A DNA stretch of 64,000 nt, from positions 1-64,000 of the forward strand of contig NZ_MRDM01000031.1 of assembly GCF_002008165.1 (NCBI RefSeq). Direction: 5' to 3'. The position numbers were made by a program, and so were the translations under genes. Position 1 is the first letter of the stretch. Every line of letters starts with the position of its first letter. Below, in pieces: positions 20,034-28,397 of this stretch. A model generated the notes under the pieces. The model was given only the letters and a program-made list of their open reading frames with translations. It was not told the origin of the DNA and ran no database searches. The DNA is from Rhizobium laguerreae. GTDB lineage: Bacteria > Pseudomonadota > Alphaproteobacteria > Rhizobiales > Rhizobiaceae.

Positions 20034-20399
20034 CTACCTGAACACCCAGAGAAGGTTTATTAGGAAATTGAAGACGAAGGCCGTGCCGATGCCGAAAAGC
20101 TTTGCCCACAAGGGCGGGAGCCCGACCTGCTGCACGAGGATCAACGTCACGCAGACATTGATCGAGAGGCCGAGCAGCGCGCCGGTCAGGAACAGTGAAG
20201 CGCCCTTGCGGCTTATTGCCTGATTGAAGACATAGCGGCTGGTGACGCTGTAGTTGACGGCGGCCGCAATCAGCCAGCTTAATGTCGCCGAAAGGCCGAG
20301 GGGCACGCCAAACGCCAACAGGCCACGAAACACCGCGAGGTCGACGATCGCAGCCAGACCTCCGGTGAACACATAGCGGATAGCCTTTGACAAGATCAT
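20034..20399 (-). CDS. GtrA-family membrane protein
   Basis: 121 residues with four predicted membrane segments (starting IRYVFTGGLAAIVDLAVF), the GtrA/DPMS-type flippase family that assists transfer of polyprenyl-phosphate-linked sugars across the inner membrane. It overlaps the upstream HAD gene by four bases and is the last gene of a three-gene operon with UbiA-type prenyltransferase, which fits a lipid-linked sugar pathway. Confidence 0.85.
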   Translation of the reverse strand: MILSKAIRYVFTGGLAAIVDLAVFRGLLAFGVPLGLSATLSWLIAAAVNYSVTSRYVFNQAISRKGASLFLTGALLGLSINVCVTLILVQQVGLPPLWAKLFGIGTAFVFNFLINLLWVFR

Positions 20400-21100
20400 C
20401 CGGACGCTTCCTCTGCCCGCAGCGCTGCGAACACCGGGTCCGAATAGGTCGAAAAGGTCAGCCAGCCCTCCCGCGCCCCGTCGGAGCGAATGAGCGGCAG
20501 GACACCGGCGCGGCGCGCCGCAAGGCCATCCCGCTCGGGCCTGTCGCCTATCAGAACGGTTTGCGCGGGGCCGACACCGGCGCGCTGCATCAGCATCTGC
20601 AGGCCGCGCGGATGAGGTTTCAGGATGCCGACACCGGGGTCGCTTGCGGCCAATACGTAGTCGGCCGACAATGTCATCCTCTGCAGCTTCTCGTCGGCAG
20701 GATAATCAGAATAGATCCCGATCGCCTTGTTCTGCCGTCTGAGCCCGGCAAACAATTCCACCAGCCCATCATACCTGCAGGATGCGATATAGGCGAGCGG
20801 ACGGCGCCCGATCCATTCGCTGACGACAGCCTCGATCTTTTCGGCTGGCTGGCCGGTTCGCGCGACGATTCGCGCCATCAGGCTCGTCTGAAAATCGTCG
20901 ATCTCCTCCTCGCCGATAGCTTCACGGAGGAAACGATATGCGCGTAGCACACGCAGATTGATCAGGCTGCCTCTCGCCACCGCATCAGCAAGCAACTCGC
21001 CGGCCATCCGAAGGCGCAGCCTCCGCTGGTTGTATAGCGTTCCGTCGACGTCGAAGACGACAAATCGGATAGTGCCCCAGTCGACATTGCTCGCGATCAT
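20396..21100 (-). CDS. HAD-family phosphatase-like hydrolase
   Basis: 234 residues. The HAD nucleophile motif FVVFDVDGTLYNQ is near residue 13 and the C-terminal VLIGDRPERDGLAARRAG provides the acidic metal-binding pair. In mycobacterial arabinan-precursor synthesis a phosphatase removes phosphate from the phosphoribosyl-polyprenol made by a UbiA-type enzyme; the overlap here with a UbiA gene (ATGA at 21097-21100) suggests the same logic, though that is inference. Confidence 0.85.
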   Translation of the reverse strand: MIASNVDWGTIRFVVFDVDGTLYNQRRLRLRMAGELLADAVARGSLINLRVLRAYRFLREAIGEEEIDDFQTSLMARIVARTGQPAEKIEAVVSEWIGRRPLAYIASCRYDGLVELFAGLRRQNKAIGIYSDYPADEKLQRMTLSADYVLAASDPGVGILKPHPRGLQMLMQRAGVGPAQTVLIGDRPERDGLAARRAGVLPLIRSDGAREGWLTFSTYSDPVFAALRAEEASG

Positions 21101-22083
21101 TGGACGGTGATGTAGTGCTGCTCGGTCAGAGTCACGAGAAGCGGAATGTCGACGAATGTGGTGAAGATGAAGGCCGCCAGCAGGGCCGCGACGATCGCGA
21201 TCAGGCCGGGCTCGCGGAACAGCTTTTCCGGTTTCTGCGCCGTAGAGCCCGGTTTCGTCGCCATCACGAAATAGGCCGTGAATAGGGCAACGACGAAGGG
21301 CAGGACGAGCATGTACTCGATGCGATACTTGACCAGGAAGACGGACAGAAAGGCAATCGAAAACAGTGAATAGGCAATGCAGGAGGCGGTCAGCGAGACC
21401 TGCGTATACTGGGCGAAACTCGCCCGGTAGCGCGACAGCAGATCCTTGCCATGCGACGCGACAATCTCGTCATATTCCGACAAGCGCTTTGCCGCCATAA
21501 GGAACGCGCCGCCGAACCAGTATGCCAGAATGATCGATCCCGGCGGGAGGCTCGTTGGGTCGATCATCGACCAGCCGATCACCAGGCGGATCGGATTATT
21601 GATCGATTCTGAGATGACGTCGAGATAGACCTTGTCCTTGCTTCTGATCGGATCGAGATTGTAGACGATTCCCTGAATTGCAAACAGGCAGGCGACGAAG
21701 AACAGAAGCTTGCTCGAGAGGATGGCGCAGCCGAGGCCGACGATGAGCAACACGGTCCATTCGAGCTGAACCAGCCTGCCGTTCATCGCGCTTTGCACGG
21801 CGGACCGCTGCGATTTCGTCGGATGATGTCGGTCAAACTCGCGGTCGAACCACTCGTTAATGCAGTAGTTCGCGGATGCGATGCAGAGCGCGGTCACAAA
21901 TCCGAGCAGGATTGAGGACGCCAGGTCGTCGGTTCTGACCCCCCGCAGAAGATAGGCGAGGACGATGCCGGGAACGATGAAGACATGCTTCGTACTGTGA
22001 TCGAGCCGTGCAATGGCGATATAGTCGCGCAAGCCCGCTCGGCCTGATGCGGTCACCCTGCGGTCACCCAAGCTTGTGTTCAT
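21097..22083 (-). CDS. UbiA-family prenyltransferase (DPPR synthase-like)
   Basis: About 328 residues with eight or nine hydrophobic segments. The first aspartate-rich motif reads NYCINEWFDREFDRHHPTKS near residue 85, the N-x3-D-x3-D form seen in decaprenyl-phosphate phosphoribosyltransferases rather than in quinone prenyltransferases. It should transfer 5-phosphoribose to a polyprenyl phosphate in the inner membrane. ATG 22083 is preferred (MNTSLGDRRV); a start at 22101 is in frame. It leads the overlapped HAD and GtrA genes. Confidence 0.75.
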   Translation of the reverse strand: MNTSLGDRRVTASGRAGLRDYIAIARLDHSTKHVFIVPGIVLAYLLRGVRTDDLASSILLGFVTALCIASANYCINEWFDREFDRHHPTKSQRSAVQSAMNGRLVQLEWTVLLIVGLGCAILSSKLLFFVACLFAIQGIVYNLDPIRSKDKVYLDVISESINNPIRLVIGWSMIDPTSLPPGSIILAYWFGGAFLMAAKRLSEYDEIVASHGKDLLSRYRASFAQYTQVSLTASCIAYSLFSIAFLSVFLVKYRIEYMLVLPFVVALFTAYFVMATKPGSTAQKPEKLFREPGLIAIVAALLAAFIFTTFVDIPLLVTLTEQHYITVQ

Positions 22084-22112
22084 GCCGGACGCCTCCTTCA
22101 TCCTCAGACGGT

Positions 22113-22310
22113 CTATTTCCGATCACCGTCCAACAGATACACATCATAGGTTTCGAAATAATTCGCAGGGCCGAATTCGGCGAGCAGCGTCGTCGTCGAC
22201 AGGAAATCGTCGATCTGCTGGCGCGAGGCATGGAAGGTCCAGTTGTAATCCTTCCGATAAATCTGCTCCGGATCTATTCTCTTCAGCTTGTGCTGCATCA
22301 GGATTACCAC
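22113..22310 (-). pseudogene. C-terminal gene fragment, unrecognised
   Basis: A 65-codon frame ending just upstream of the UbiA gene. It contains YRKDYNWTFHASRQQIDDFL and FETYDVYLLDG, a protein-like C terminus with no recognisable family. Its upstream end coincides with the end of the DUF1173 fragment at about 22305-22350, which suggests both were cut at one junction and that this was the gene originally preceding the prenyltransferase. It could alternatively be a complete small gene. Confidence 0.4.
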
Positions 22311-22561
22311 TGGAGACCTGGGCGCGCAGGTCCTGGCTGGTTTTCAGCGTCTCTCCAAGATCCGACCCGAGCGATGTACATCGGAACCGGCGGTTCCTTG
22401 CACCTACAAAGTGGCCTGAGCTTCTGTTCATAAGCACGTTCGAGCTGCGATTGAAACTCTGGAGCGGTTTCGTCCAACGGCTCGTTGCCGATCAAAAGTC
22501 GTCGCACATCGTCCCTCGCTTCGGTCACCGAAGGCTGATCAAGCCGTATAGGACGTAGCAC
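22304..22561 (-). pseudogene. truncated DUF1173-family gene
   Basis: The first 62 or so residues resemble the N terminus of the DUF1173 family common on rhizobial plasmids: LERAYEQKLRPLCRCKEPPV followed by PMYIARVG. After that the frame runs into unrelated residues and stops. The normal protein is several hundred residues, so this is a 5' fragment. It marks the edge between the UbiA operon and the accessory plasmid region. Confidence 0.6.
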
Positions 22562-22592
22562 AAACTCGCTGAATAATACTAGCGTAAATTAA

Positions 22593-22757
22593 TTAGTATA
22601 ATAGGCTGGGGGCGGTGCCTGTGACAATGCGAACGAGTTTCGCAGCCAATCGGTTCAAGGGCCAAATGCAGATCCAACTCGGCATTGCGCCGATCCAGTT
22701 CTCGTTGATCGTTTGCGACTCAAGACGGATATGCGGGGGCTTCTGGTCTTCAGACAT
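22593..22757 (-). CDS. small hypothetical protein, 54 residues
   Basis: ATG at 22757 is preceded by AGAGGA five bases upstream on the minus strand. The product starts MSEDQKPPHIRLESQTINEN and has a hydrophobic middle (IGAMPSWICIWPLNRLAAKL). No family recognised. The frame is short and could be a fragment; the ribosome site is the main support. Confidence 0.35.
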   Translation of the reverse strand: MSEDQKPPHIRLESQTINENWIGAMPSWICIWPLNRLAAKLVRIVTGTAPSLLY

Positions 22758-23001
22758 TCGTTCCTCTCAGTGCCGCCAACGAGAAGCTGAACGGAAAGGA
22801 CGAGTCGTCAATACCGCGACGACGGAGGCAACTCCGGAGAGCCGCCCCTAATTTTACTTTGCTGCCTTCGAGACCTTGTCTCTTCGAGGATTTCCCGCGG
22901 CTGCATCCACGAATTACTGCGGGGGGTCAGACTTCGGTCCGATTGAAGACAGCAATCTCTCTGCTAATTTTCGTTCCGCTGAGAATGCAAAACTCGGCAT
23001 G
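22758..23001. other. intergenic, no gene recognised
   Basis: Low-information stretch between a small minus-strand frame and the terminator-like hairpin at 23002. It presumably contains the promoter for the small frame. No repeat or RNA gene seen. Confidence 0.4.
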
Positions 23002-23037
23002 AAAAGGGTGTCTGCCCCTGATCCGGAGCACCCTTTT
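23002..23037 (-). terminator. terminator-like inverted repeat
   Basis: AAAAGGGTG (23002-23010) and CACCCTTTT (23029-23037) form a nine-base stem with an 18-base loop. It is A-rich on one side and T-rich on the other, as in bidirectional terminators. It lies 75 bases beyond the stop of the minus-strand gene at 23113-23487. Confidence 0.6.
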
Positions 23038-23112
23038 CAAACTCTTCTTTTAGGAGTCCGACCTTGCCCCTCGGCACCGGATCGTTCGCGGGGCGGCGAA
23101 CCTCCCAATTGA

Positions 23113-23487
23113 TCATAGGTTGCAAGTATTCGGTCGGAGCACCATGCGTGCGATGGTGTTACCGGATCCATCAAATCTAAGCGGACCGTCATCAAAGTCG
23201 AAGCTTGTGATCTGCTTGGCCTCTCCGGAAATGTGAATCCTCAAACCGTCAGGATTTGACCAGCCCATGGTCGGCTCTTCATCGCCACTTTCCTCATCGT
23301 TGTAGTCATCGAGCTCAAGGTCCTCGACGCACCGATCGCCCACACATATTGATGTGCTGCAAAGCGACGGTTCACAGTCGCCATTGTCTTCCAGGTCTGT
23401 ATCTCCCAGGAGATCCAAGAGCGCGATCAATCGCTCGATGTAGGCTTCAACGGCTTCACGACGCAGCTGTTGAACGACCTGGCTCAT
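23113..23487 (-). CDS. hypothetical acidic protein, 124 residues
   Basis: Very acidic central part (LEDLELDDYNDEESGDEEP-like near residue 60) flanked by an N-terminal helical stretch and a C-terminal FDFDDGPLRF block. Four cysteines occur in the region CEPSLCSTSICVGDRC, which could bind metal or form disulfides. The ribosome site AGGAGGG precedes ATG 23487 at good spacing. No family recognised; the neighbourhood of plasmid backbone genes suggests a plasmid-maintenance or accessory role. Confidence 0.6.
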   Translation of the reverse strand: MSQVVQQLRREAVEAYIERLIALLDLLGDTDLEDNGDCEPSLCSTSICVGDRCVEDLELDDYNDEESGDEEPTMGWSNPDGLRIHISGEAKQITSFDFDDGPLRFDGSGNTIARMVLRPNTCNL

Positions 23488-23748
23488 GCAGATGCCCTCC
23501 TGGCTACTTCCGCCACAAAGGTAACGAAGCGGGCGAGCTGGCGAGGCTAATACGCTTCCGTTTCTGCCTCCTGAAAATTGGAACTATTCGACATGATAAT
23601 TGGAGGTCAGGAACCTGTCGGTTGCAGGAGGAATCGGCGGTAGGCTTGGCGGAAGAGCGAGAGAGCGGCTGGGAAGGCTTGACCTGGCAGCGCTTGGAGA
23701 GCGCCTGGGCAGGTCGGTTCGTTCTCACTCTTGCTAGGATTTTCTGCG

Positions 23749-24786
23749 ATGTTATCCGCCTCCGAGCTGGCGGACCGTCTCGCGCGCGACGCCGAGGCGG
23801 TCTGCCGCCACTACCTCTCCGCCGGCCGCCGGGCCGGCAATTACTGGATTGTTGGCGATGTCGCCAACAGCAAAGGCCGATCGCTTTACGTCTACCTCTT
23901 CGGCCCTCGTGCCGGCAGATGGACGGACGCGGCGACCGGACAATATGGCGATCTGCTCGATCTCGTTCGGGAAACCTGCGGTCTTGTAGACTTTCGCGAT
24001 GTTGCCGATGAAGCACGGCATTTCCTGAGCCTTCCGCAATCCGAACCGGCGACGTCCCGCGGGGGCGGCGCCCCCGACTATCCGCCGGTCGAGAAACCGG
24101 CGGCGGAACGCGCGAGGCGCCTGTTCGCCATGACGCAGCCGTTGGCAGGCACCCTTGCAGATGCCTATCTGCGCGAGCGGGGCATCCTGCAGGCATCGAC
24201 GCATGCGGCGCTTGGCTTCCATCCGTCCTGCTACTATCGGGATCTGGGGTCCTCCCGAACGACCAGCTATCCAGCCCTGATTGCGGCCGTCACTGACCCG
24301 GCAGGGCAGATCACCGGCGTGCATCGCACTTGGCTGGATCCTGGCGGCGAGGGAAAGGCCAAGGTCGAGGACCCCCGACGCGCGCTTGGCGGTCTTCTCG
24401 GCAACGCCGTGCGCCTTCGTTTTCCGATCAACGGACCCGTGCCGATCATGGCGGCAGGCGAAGGTCTCGAAACCATGCTTTCGCTATCTCATGTGATGCC
24501 CGGCTTGCCTATGGCGGCCGCGCTCACTGCCAACCACCTCGCGGCTTTCTCACCGCCGGCCGGGTGTCTGCGCCTCTACATCGCCGGTGACGCCGATGCA
24601 GCCGGGCGACACGGGATCGAGAGATTGAGCAGCCGTGCGCAGGCGCTCGGGATCCTGCCGCTGGTGCTTGCCCCGGAGCTCGGCGACTTCAACGAGGATC
24701 TGCGCTGGCTCGGCCCGGAGCGGCTGATTGGGAGCCTGCAGGCGCAGCTCGTTCCGGAAGATGCTATGGCCCATCTGCCCATGTGA
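23749..24786 (+). CDS. toprim-domain primase-like plasmid protein
   Basis: About 345 residues. The N-terminal part (LARDAEAVCRHYLSAGRRAG near residue 10) resembles the zinc-ribbon-like domain of rhizobial plasmid DUF7146 proteins, and the C-terminal half holds a toprim fold: glutamate in IMAAGEGLETMLSL near residue 235 and the acidic pair in LYIAGDADAAGRHG near residue 280. Toprim domains act in primases and nucleases; a DNA primase-like or DNA-processing role on the plasmid is likely. ATG 23749 is used rather than 23731. The lone gene is followed by the GC-rich leader of the DUF2493 gene. Confidence 0.75.
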   Translation: MLSASELADRLARDAEAVCRHYLSAGRRAGNYWIVGDVANSKGRSLYVYLFGPRAGRWTDAATGQYGDLLDLVRETCGLVDFRDVADEARHFLSLPQSEPATSRGGGAPDYPPVEKPAAERARRLFAMTQPLAGTLADAYLRERGILQASTHAALGFHPSCYYRDLGSSRTTSYPALIAAVTDPAGQITGVHRTWLDPGGEGKAKVEDPRRALGGLLGNAVRLRFPINGPVPIMAAGEGLETMLSLSHVMPGLPMAAALTANHLAAFSPPAGCLRLYIAGDADAAGRHGIERLSSRAQALGILPLVLAPELGDFNEDLRWLGPERLIGSLQAQLVPEDAMAHLPM

Positions 24787-24931
24787 GGCTGGCAGAGACA
24801 GTGGGGAGGGGTGGCGTTCGTCACAACTGGCAAGGTCGTTCCATGAGGCACTTCCTCCAGCTGGGCGCGCCCGCGGGCCTGTGGAGAGGCGACCTTTACC
24901 ACGCGGCGGCCGGGCCTTCAGCGGGTCAGTC

Positions 24932-25021
24932 AGGTTTCTTCCCCGCGCCGGCTTCGCCGGCGCTCCTCGCGGTTCAAGAAACCTTCCTTCTGCCGCCCGG
25001 CGCTGCGCTGGGCCGCAGCGC
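24932..25021 (+). repeat. structured leader element A (before DUF2493 gene)
   Basis: Three nested or adjacent hairpins: outer arms AGGTTTCTT (24932-24940) and AAGAAACCT (24976-24984); inside them a perfect eight-base stem GCGCCGGC/GCCGGCGC with a TTC triloop (24945-24963); and downstream GCGCTGCG/CGCAGCGC (25000-25007 and 25014-25021). Ends 87 bases before the next ATG. It shares the GCGCTGCGCT block and TTC triloop with elements at 27722, 28398 and 28906. Confidence 0.65.
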
Positions 25022-25108
25022 TTCGCGCCGCGGTTCCGGCCCGTCTTCGCGTGAGCGGGGTTCGCCGTCAGGCCGCGAGAGGCGCCGCCGCAACCGACGG
25101 AGACTATC

Positions 25109-26048
25109 ATGAACCTGACACTTCCCATCGACGACGCCTTCGAGCCCCACCATGCCTCCTCCCCGACCGACCGCTTCATTTACGAAATGCAGATCTACGG
25201 CCACCGGCCCTTCCAGGACGAACCCGATCCACGGCCGCTCCCGGAAGAGCCGGTTGTTCAGTCGGCGTTGACCGCAATCTTCGACGCCCTGTTCGAGATG
25301 CTTGGCCACACGCGGCTCGAGCCTGATCTCGAAAACCTGCTCTGGTCGATGGTCAACCTCTTCCACCGGGCCGGCGAGCGCATCCAGCGCGAGCTGCAAC
25401 GCAACGAGGACGCACAACGCATCGGACAGCGGGAGCAGGACGGCTCGGAGGTCAAGAGCGTCGAGCTCGAGCGCCTGCTCGCCGAGGGCATCACGTTTCG
25501 AACGCCGCAACGCCTTCGAGTTCATGCGCGACTACGCGGCCGACCTCTTCGAGGCTCAGACCGGATCGGCATGGCGGCCGCGCACCGGCTCCAAGGTCAG
25601 CCACGCCAACATGACTGCGGCGATGATCGACTCCAAGGACTTCCTCTCCGCACGCCGCCGCGCCGAGACCGAGGTGCTGATCCCGAGCGGGACCAAGATC
25701 GCCTTCTCCGGCGGCATGGATTACAACGATCATGAACGCATCTGGGCGAAGCTTGACCAGGCGCACCTAAGGCATCCCGATATGATCCTGCTCCACGGCG
25801 GTTCGCCGAAGGGCGCCGAGCGCATCGCCGCCTGCTGGGCCGAAGCTCGCAAGGTGACGCAGATCACCTTCAAGCCGAACTGGACGAAGCACGCCAAGGC
25901 CGCTCCTTTTCGCCGTAACGACGAGATGCTCTCGGTCATGCCGGCCGGCGTCATCATCTTCCCGGGCTCAGGTATCACCGGTAATCTCGCCGACAAGGCA
26001 CGTCGCCTCGGCGTCCCGGTCTGGCAGGCTGCGGAGAATGGCGCGTGA
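25109..26048 (+). pseudogene. DUF2493-family gene with frameshift
   Basis: Two consecutive frames together give one DUF2493-type protein of about 312 residues. The first (from ATG 25109) covers FIYEMQIYGHRPFQDEPDPR to LERLLAEGITF; the second covers ERRNAFEFMRDYAADLFE through KIAFSGGMDYNDHERIWAKL and LLHGGSPKGAERIAA to the stop at 26048. The switch is at about 25497, where ATCACGTTTCGAACGCC would read in frame if two bases were restored. DUF2493 has a Rossmann-like (SLOG/DprA-related) fold. Either a genuine inactivating deletion or a sequencing error; the C-terminal domain could be translated from an internal start. Confidence 0.75.
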
Positions 26049-26122
26049 GCGCCATTTCCTCCATGCGGGGAAAAACCTGATGGTAATGAGATCGCGCGTT
26101 ATCGCGGAGAAAAACAGGGAAC

Positions 26123-26151
26123 TTGCATTTCGATGCATTTGTGTACACAAT
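26123..26151 (+). promoter_or_regulatory. promoter and operator of phd-vapC locus
   Basis: TTGCAT (26123-26128) and CACAAT (26146-26151) are 17 bases apart. The perfect 12-base palindrome TTGTGTACACAA (26139-26150) overlaps the -10 element and lies 25 bases before the antitoxin start, where an antitoxin autorepressor would bind. Confidence 0.5.
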
Positions 26152-26174
26152 TCTGGGGAACATGGAGCCTTTCA

Positions 26175-26441
26175 ATGTCTGAACCTCGGCCGAACGCATC
26201 TTCTCCCCGCCGTGTGGGCGTGCGGGAGTTTCGTGGCAATCTGACATCCTTCCTGAAGCAGGTTCAGGACGGACAGAGGTTCGTTCTGATGTCCCATCAC
26301 AAGGTTGTTGCCGAAATCGGCCCTCCGTCAGTTGACATGGCAGTGCGCAAGCCCGGCGCTTTGCGTGGAAAGATCAGCGTTCCCGACGATTTCGACAGCT
26401 TGCCCGCAGACGTTCTGAAGGCGATGGAAGAGGGGACGTGA
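26175..26441 (+). CDS. Phd/YefM-type antitoxin
   Basis: 88 residues from ATG 26175. RRVGVREFRGNLTSFLKQVQ is the Phd/YefM DNA-binding core and VLMSHHKVVAEIGP follows; the C-terminal part is the toxin-binding segment. It should neutralise the PIN-domain toxin encoded next and repress the operon through the palindrome at 26139-26150. The stop overlaps the toxin GTG start by four bases. Confidence 0.85.
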   Translation: MSEPRPNASSPRRVGVREFRGNLTSFLKQVQDGQRFVLMSHHKVVAEIGPPSVDMAVRKPGALRGKISVPDDFDSLPADVLKAMEEGT

Positions 26442-26854
26442 GGCTTCTGCTCGATACACATGCGTTGTTATGGTGGCTCAATGACGACGAAAGGTTGAGC
26501 AGTCATATCCGCAGCCTCATTGCGGATCCTGAAAACGATGTACGCGTAAGTGTCGTTTCCCTTTGGGAAATCACCGTGAAATTGCGGATCGGGAAGCTCG
26601 ATGCAGACATAGACGAGATCCTAGAGGTCCTGCCAGATCAGGGATTTGATAGGCTCGATATTGCCGACGCACATCTGATCGCACTTGGAAAGCTTCCGCT
26701 CCATCATCGAGATCCCTTCGACCATCTCCTTATGGCGCAGGCGGTCGCGGAGGGCGCGCATTTCGTTTCGGAGGACCAGAATGTGCCGCTTTACGGTATT
26801 GAATTCTTGACCTGTTCGGATCCCTCAACTTCGCTGGACCCACCTGGGCAATAG
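26438..26854 (+). CDS. PIN-domain toxin (VapC type)
   Basis: 138 residues. The PIN nuclease acidic residues are visible: D6 in LLLDTHALLWWL, the glutamate in SVVSLWEITVK near residue 44, and the pair DPFDHLLMAQA near residue 92 with FVSEDQNV near residue 110. Expected to cleave tRNA or other RNA when free of antitoxin. GTG start at 26438 overlaps the antitoxin stop (GTGA). It belongs to the PIN group usually paired with Phd-type antitoxins. Confidence 0.88.
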   Translation: MRLLLDTHALLWWLNDDERLSSHIRSLIADPENDVRVSVVSLWEITVKLRIGKLDADIDEILEVLPDQGFDRLDIADAHLIALGKLPLHHRDPFDHLLMAQAVAEGAHFVSEDQNVPLYGIEFLTCSDPSTSLDPPGQ

Positions 26855-26931
26855 TTTTGTGGCGCCCGCCTCAAACGTGAATAGATCCCTTGCGCGGCAG
26901 CGCGCGCCACCTGCCGAGTGATCATGTCGGG

Positions 26932-27207
26932 TCACGGACGGCAGACGCAGCCTCTGGCCGGCCTGTAACCCTTCCGGCGCTTCCGGCGTGCAAGATCGAG
27001 AAAATGCGCCACAGCTTCCTGTTCGGTCCCGAACACGTCGGTCCTCTCACCGCCACACTTCCCGATCCGCCCCCAGCTTCGCACGACCGCGGTTTCGCCA
27101 AACAAGGTAGGCTCGATTGCAAGCGTGTAATAGCGCGCCATGTTGCGGCTGGCATCGATGCGTTGGCAATGGAGGTGGAACGACATTCGGCTCATGCCGG
27201 GAATCAT
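26932..27207 (-). CDS. WGR domain protein
   Basis: 91 residues, nearly all WGR domain: MARYYTLAIEPTLFGETAVV then SWGRIGKCGG and HFLDLARRKRRKGYRP. Free-standing WGR proteins are frequent on rhizobial plasmids; in PARP and MolR proteins the domain binds nucleic acid. First methionines at 27207, 27195 and 27186 are all possible starts. It is convergent with the vapC gene. Confidence 0.85.
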   Translation of the reverse strand: MIPGMSRMSFHLHCQRIDASRNMARYYTLAIEPTLFGETAVVRSWGRIGKCGGERTDVFGTEQEAVAHFLDLARRKRRKGYRPARGCVCRP

Positions 27208-27721
27208 TTCCGCCGGGACCGATCCTGTCCAACGAGAGATTTGAATCCTTTACAGCCGATGGATTCCGTTTTGTGATGTGTTGGCACGTCACGGGCCTGC
27301 GAAGAACGCTCGACGAAGCCGGCCTCGGTCGCTTGAGACTGCCCGTGTGCCGACGGTTGGGTGTTCGGCGGATGTCGGATCCGTCAACCGGGCGACGGGG
27401 CGAGTCCGCGAAGGATCACGTGTTGGACCCCCGAGCGAGCAGCTTCACCCGGCATGTCCGCTCGGTCTGCAGTTGCCAATGCGATCACCGCGTCGGCCAC
27501 GCCGAGCGACAATGTATGATGGGTGGTGGGCGGGCGCATCTCGATTGCGGCGGTTGGAAGCGGCAAGGTCTTTGCGCAGAATGGCGGCGAGGCACTCCGA
27601 GTGGCTGTGCCACTCTCACGCAGCGCCGGACCGGGCGGCCGTAGTGGTTTGTCCCGACCTTCGGTCGCACGAGGCCATTTCCGTTCTCCATGTCGCCTTT
27701 CTAAGGGACCGGCCGCCATCA
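27208..27721. other. intergenic, no gene recognised
   Basis: About 500 bases that contain open frames on both strands but none with a recognised domain or a convincing ribosome site. The composition is GC-rich and irregular. It leads into the structured element D before the DUF736 gene. Confidence 0.4.
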
Positions 27722-27765
27722 GCGTCAACCCGCAAGGGGTTCCCTGCGCTGCGCTCCGGTGACGC
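27722..27765 (+). repeat. structured leader element D (before DUF736 gene)
   Basis: Outer arms GCGTCA (27722-27727) and TGACGC (27760-27765) enclose a perfect hairpin AACCC-GCAAG-GGGTT (27727-27741) and the block CTGCGCTGCGCTCCGG. It ends 66 bases before the ATG. The GCGCTGCGCTC block is shared with elements A and C and in part with B. Confidence 0.55.
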
Positions 27766-27831
27766 CTGCGGCTCGGCCCCTTCTTCGGGCGCCATCGGGA
27801 ATGGTCCCGAGCAACTGAAGGAGACAATACC

Positions 27832-28155
27832 ATGGCCACCACGATCGCAACCCTGACGCAGAAGACCGACGGCAGCCTCGAGGGCATCTTCGCCACCATC
27901 CGGGTCAACGCCCCGATCGCCATCGTCCCGAACGCCAACAAGGCGAGCGATGAAGCCCCCGACTACCGCATCATCCACCGCAAGACCGGCTTCGAGATCG
28001 GCGCGGGCTGGAACCGCATCGCCCGCCTGACTGGCGAGGAATACCTCTCCGTGAAGCTGGAGGCTCCGGAGATCGGCGTGATCTTCGGCAACCTCGCCCC
28101 CGCTCCCGGCGGCGAGCCGAACCGTAAGGTCATCCTCTGGAACAACCCGGCCTGA
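27832..28155 (+). CDS. DUF736 family protein
   Basis: 107 residues. Full-length DUF736: an N-terminal TLTQKTDGSLEGIFATIRVN, central PDYRIIHRKTGFEIGAGWNR and C-terminal GNLAPAPGGEPNRKVILWNN. The family is abundant on rhizobial plasmids and integrative elements; function unknown. GAAGGAG (27820-27826) precedes the ATG. A strong hairpin follows the stop. Confidence 0.92.
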   Translation: MATTIATLTQKTDGSLEGIFATIRVNAPIAIVPNANKASDEAPDYRIIHRKTGFEIGAGWNRIARLTGEEYLSVKLEAPEIGVIFGNLAPAPGGEPNRKVILWNNPA

Positions 28156-28166
28156 GCCGCACAGCA

Positions 28167-28190
28167 GCCGGCCCCGGCAACGGGGCCGGC
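28167..28190 (+). terminator. hairpin after DUF736 gene
   Basis: GCCGGCCCC and GGGGCCGGC form a perfect nine-base stem with a six-base loop, 12 bases after the stop. There is no T-run, so it may terminate weakly or protect the 3' end. Confidence 0.6.
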
Positions 28191-28294
28191 TCTCACCGGC
28201 TAGGGTTCGTTCGGTGCCCACCGCTGCCATCTCACGGTGATGTGGCTGCTGGAGATGGTTCAGAGGTACCTTTCCAGCAAGGTTTGATGTCATC

Positions 28295-28331
28295 AAGCCG
28301 GCAACGGGCATCGAGCCCCTTGCCGGCTTTT
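28295..28331 (+). terminator. intrinsic terminator
   Basis: AAGCCGGCAA (28295-28304) and TTGCCGGCTT (28320-28329) pair over ten bases, extended by GGG/CCC, and run into T residues. This is the best intrinsic terminator in this region and separates the DUF736 unit from the next element. Confidence 0.7.
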
Positions 28332-28397
28332 CCGGTGCCATACGGAGAGGGAGGGTCTGCTCAGTCCGTCCGAGGGTGCCATGGCGGCATGAAGGCC

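Noticed and set aside
27208..27831. Long frames on both strands suggesting a gene upstream of DUF736
   Set aside because: Frames are arginine- and proline-rich shadows of GC-rich sequence, with no start signal or family resemblance.
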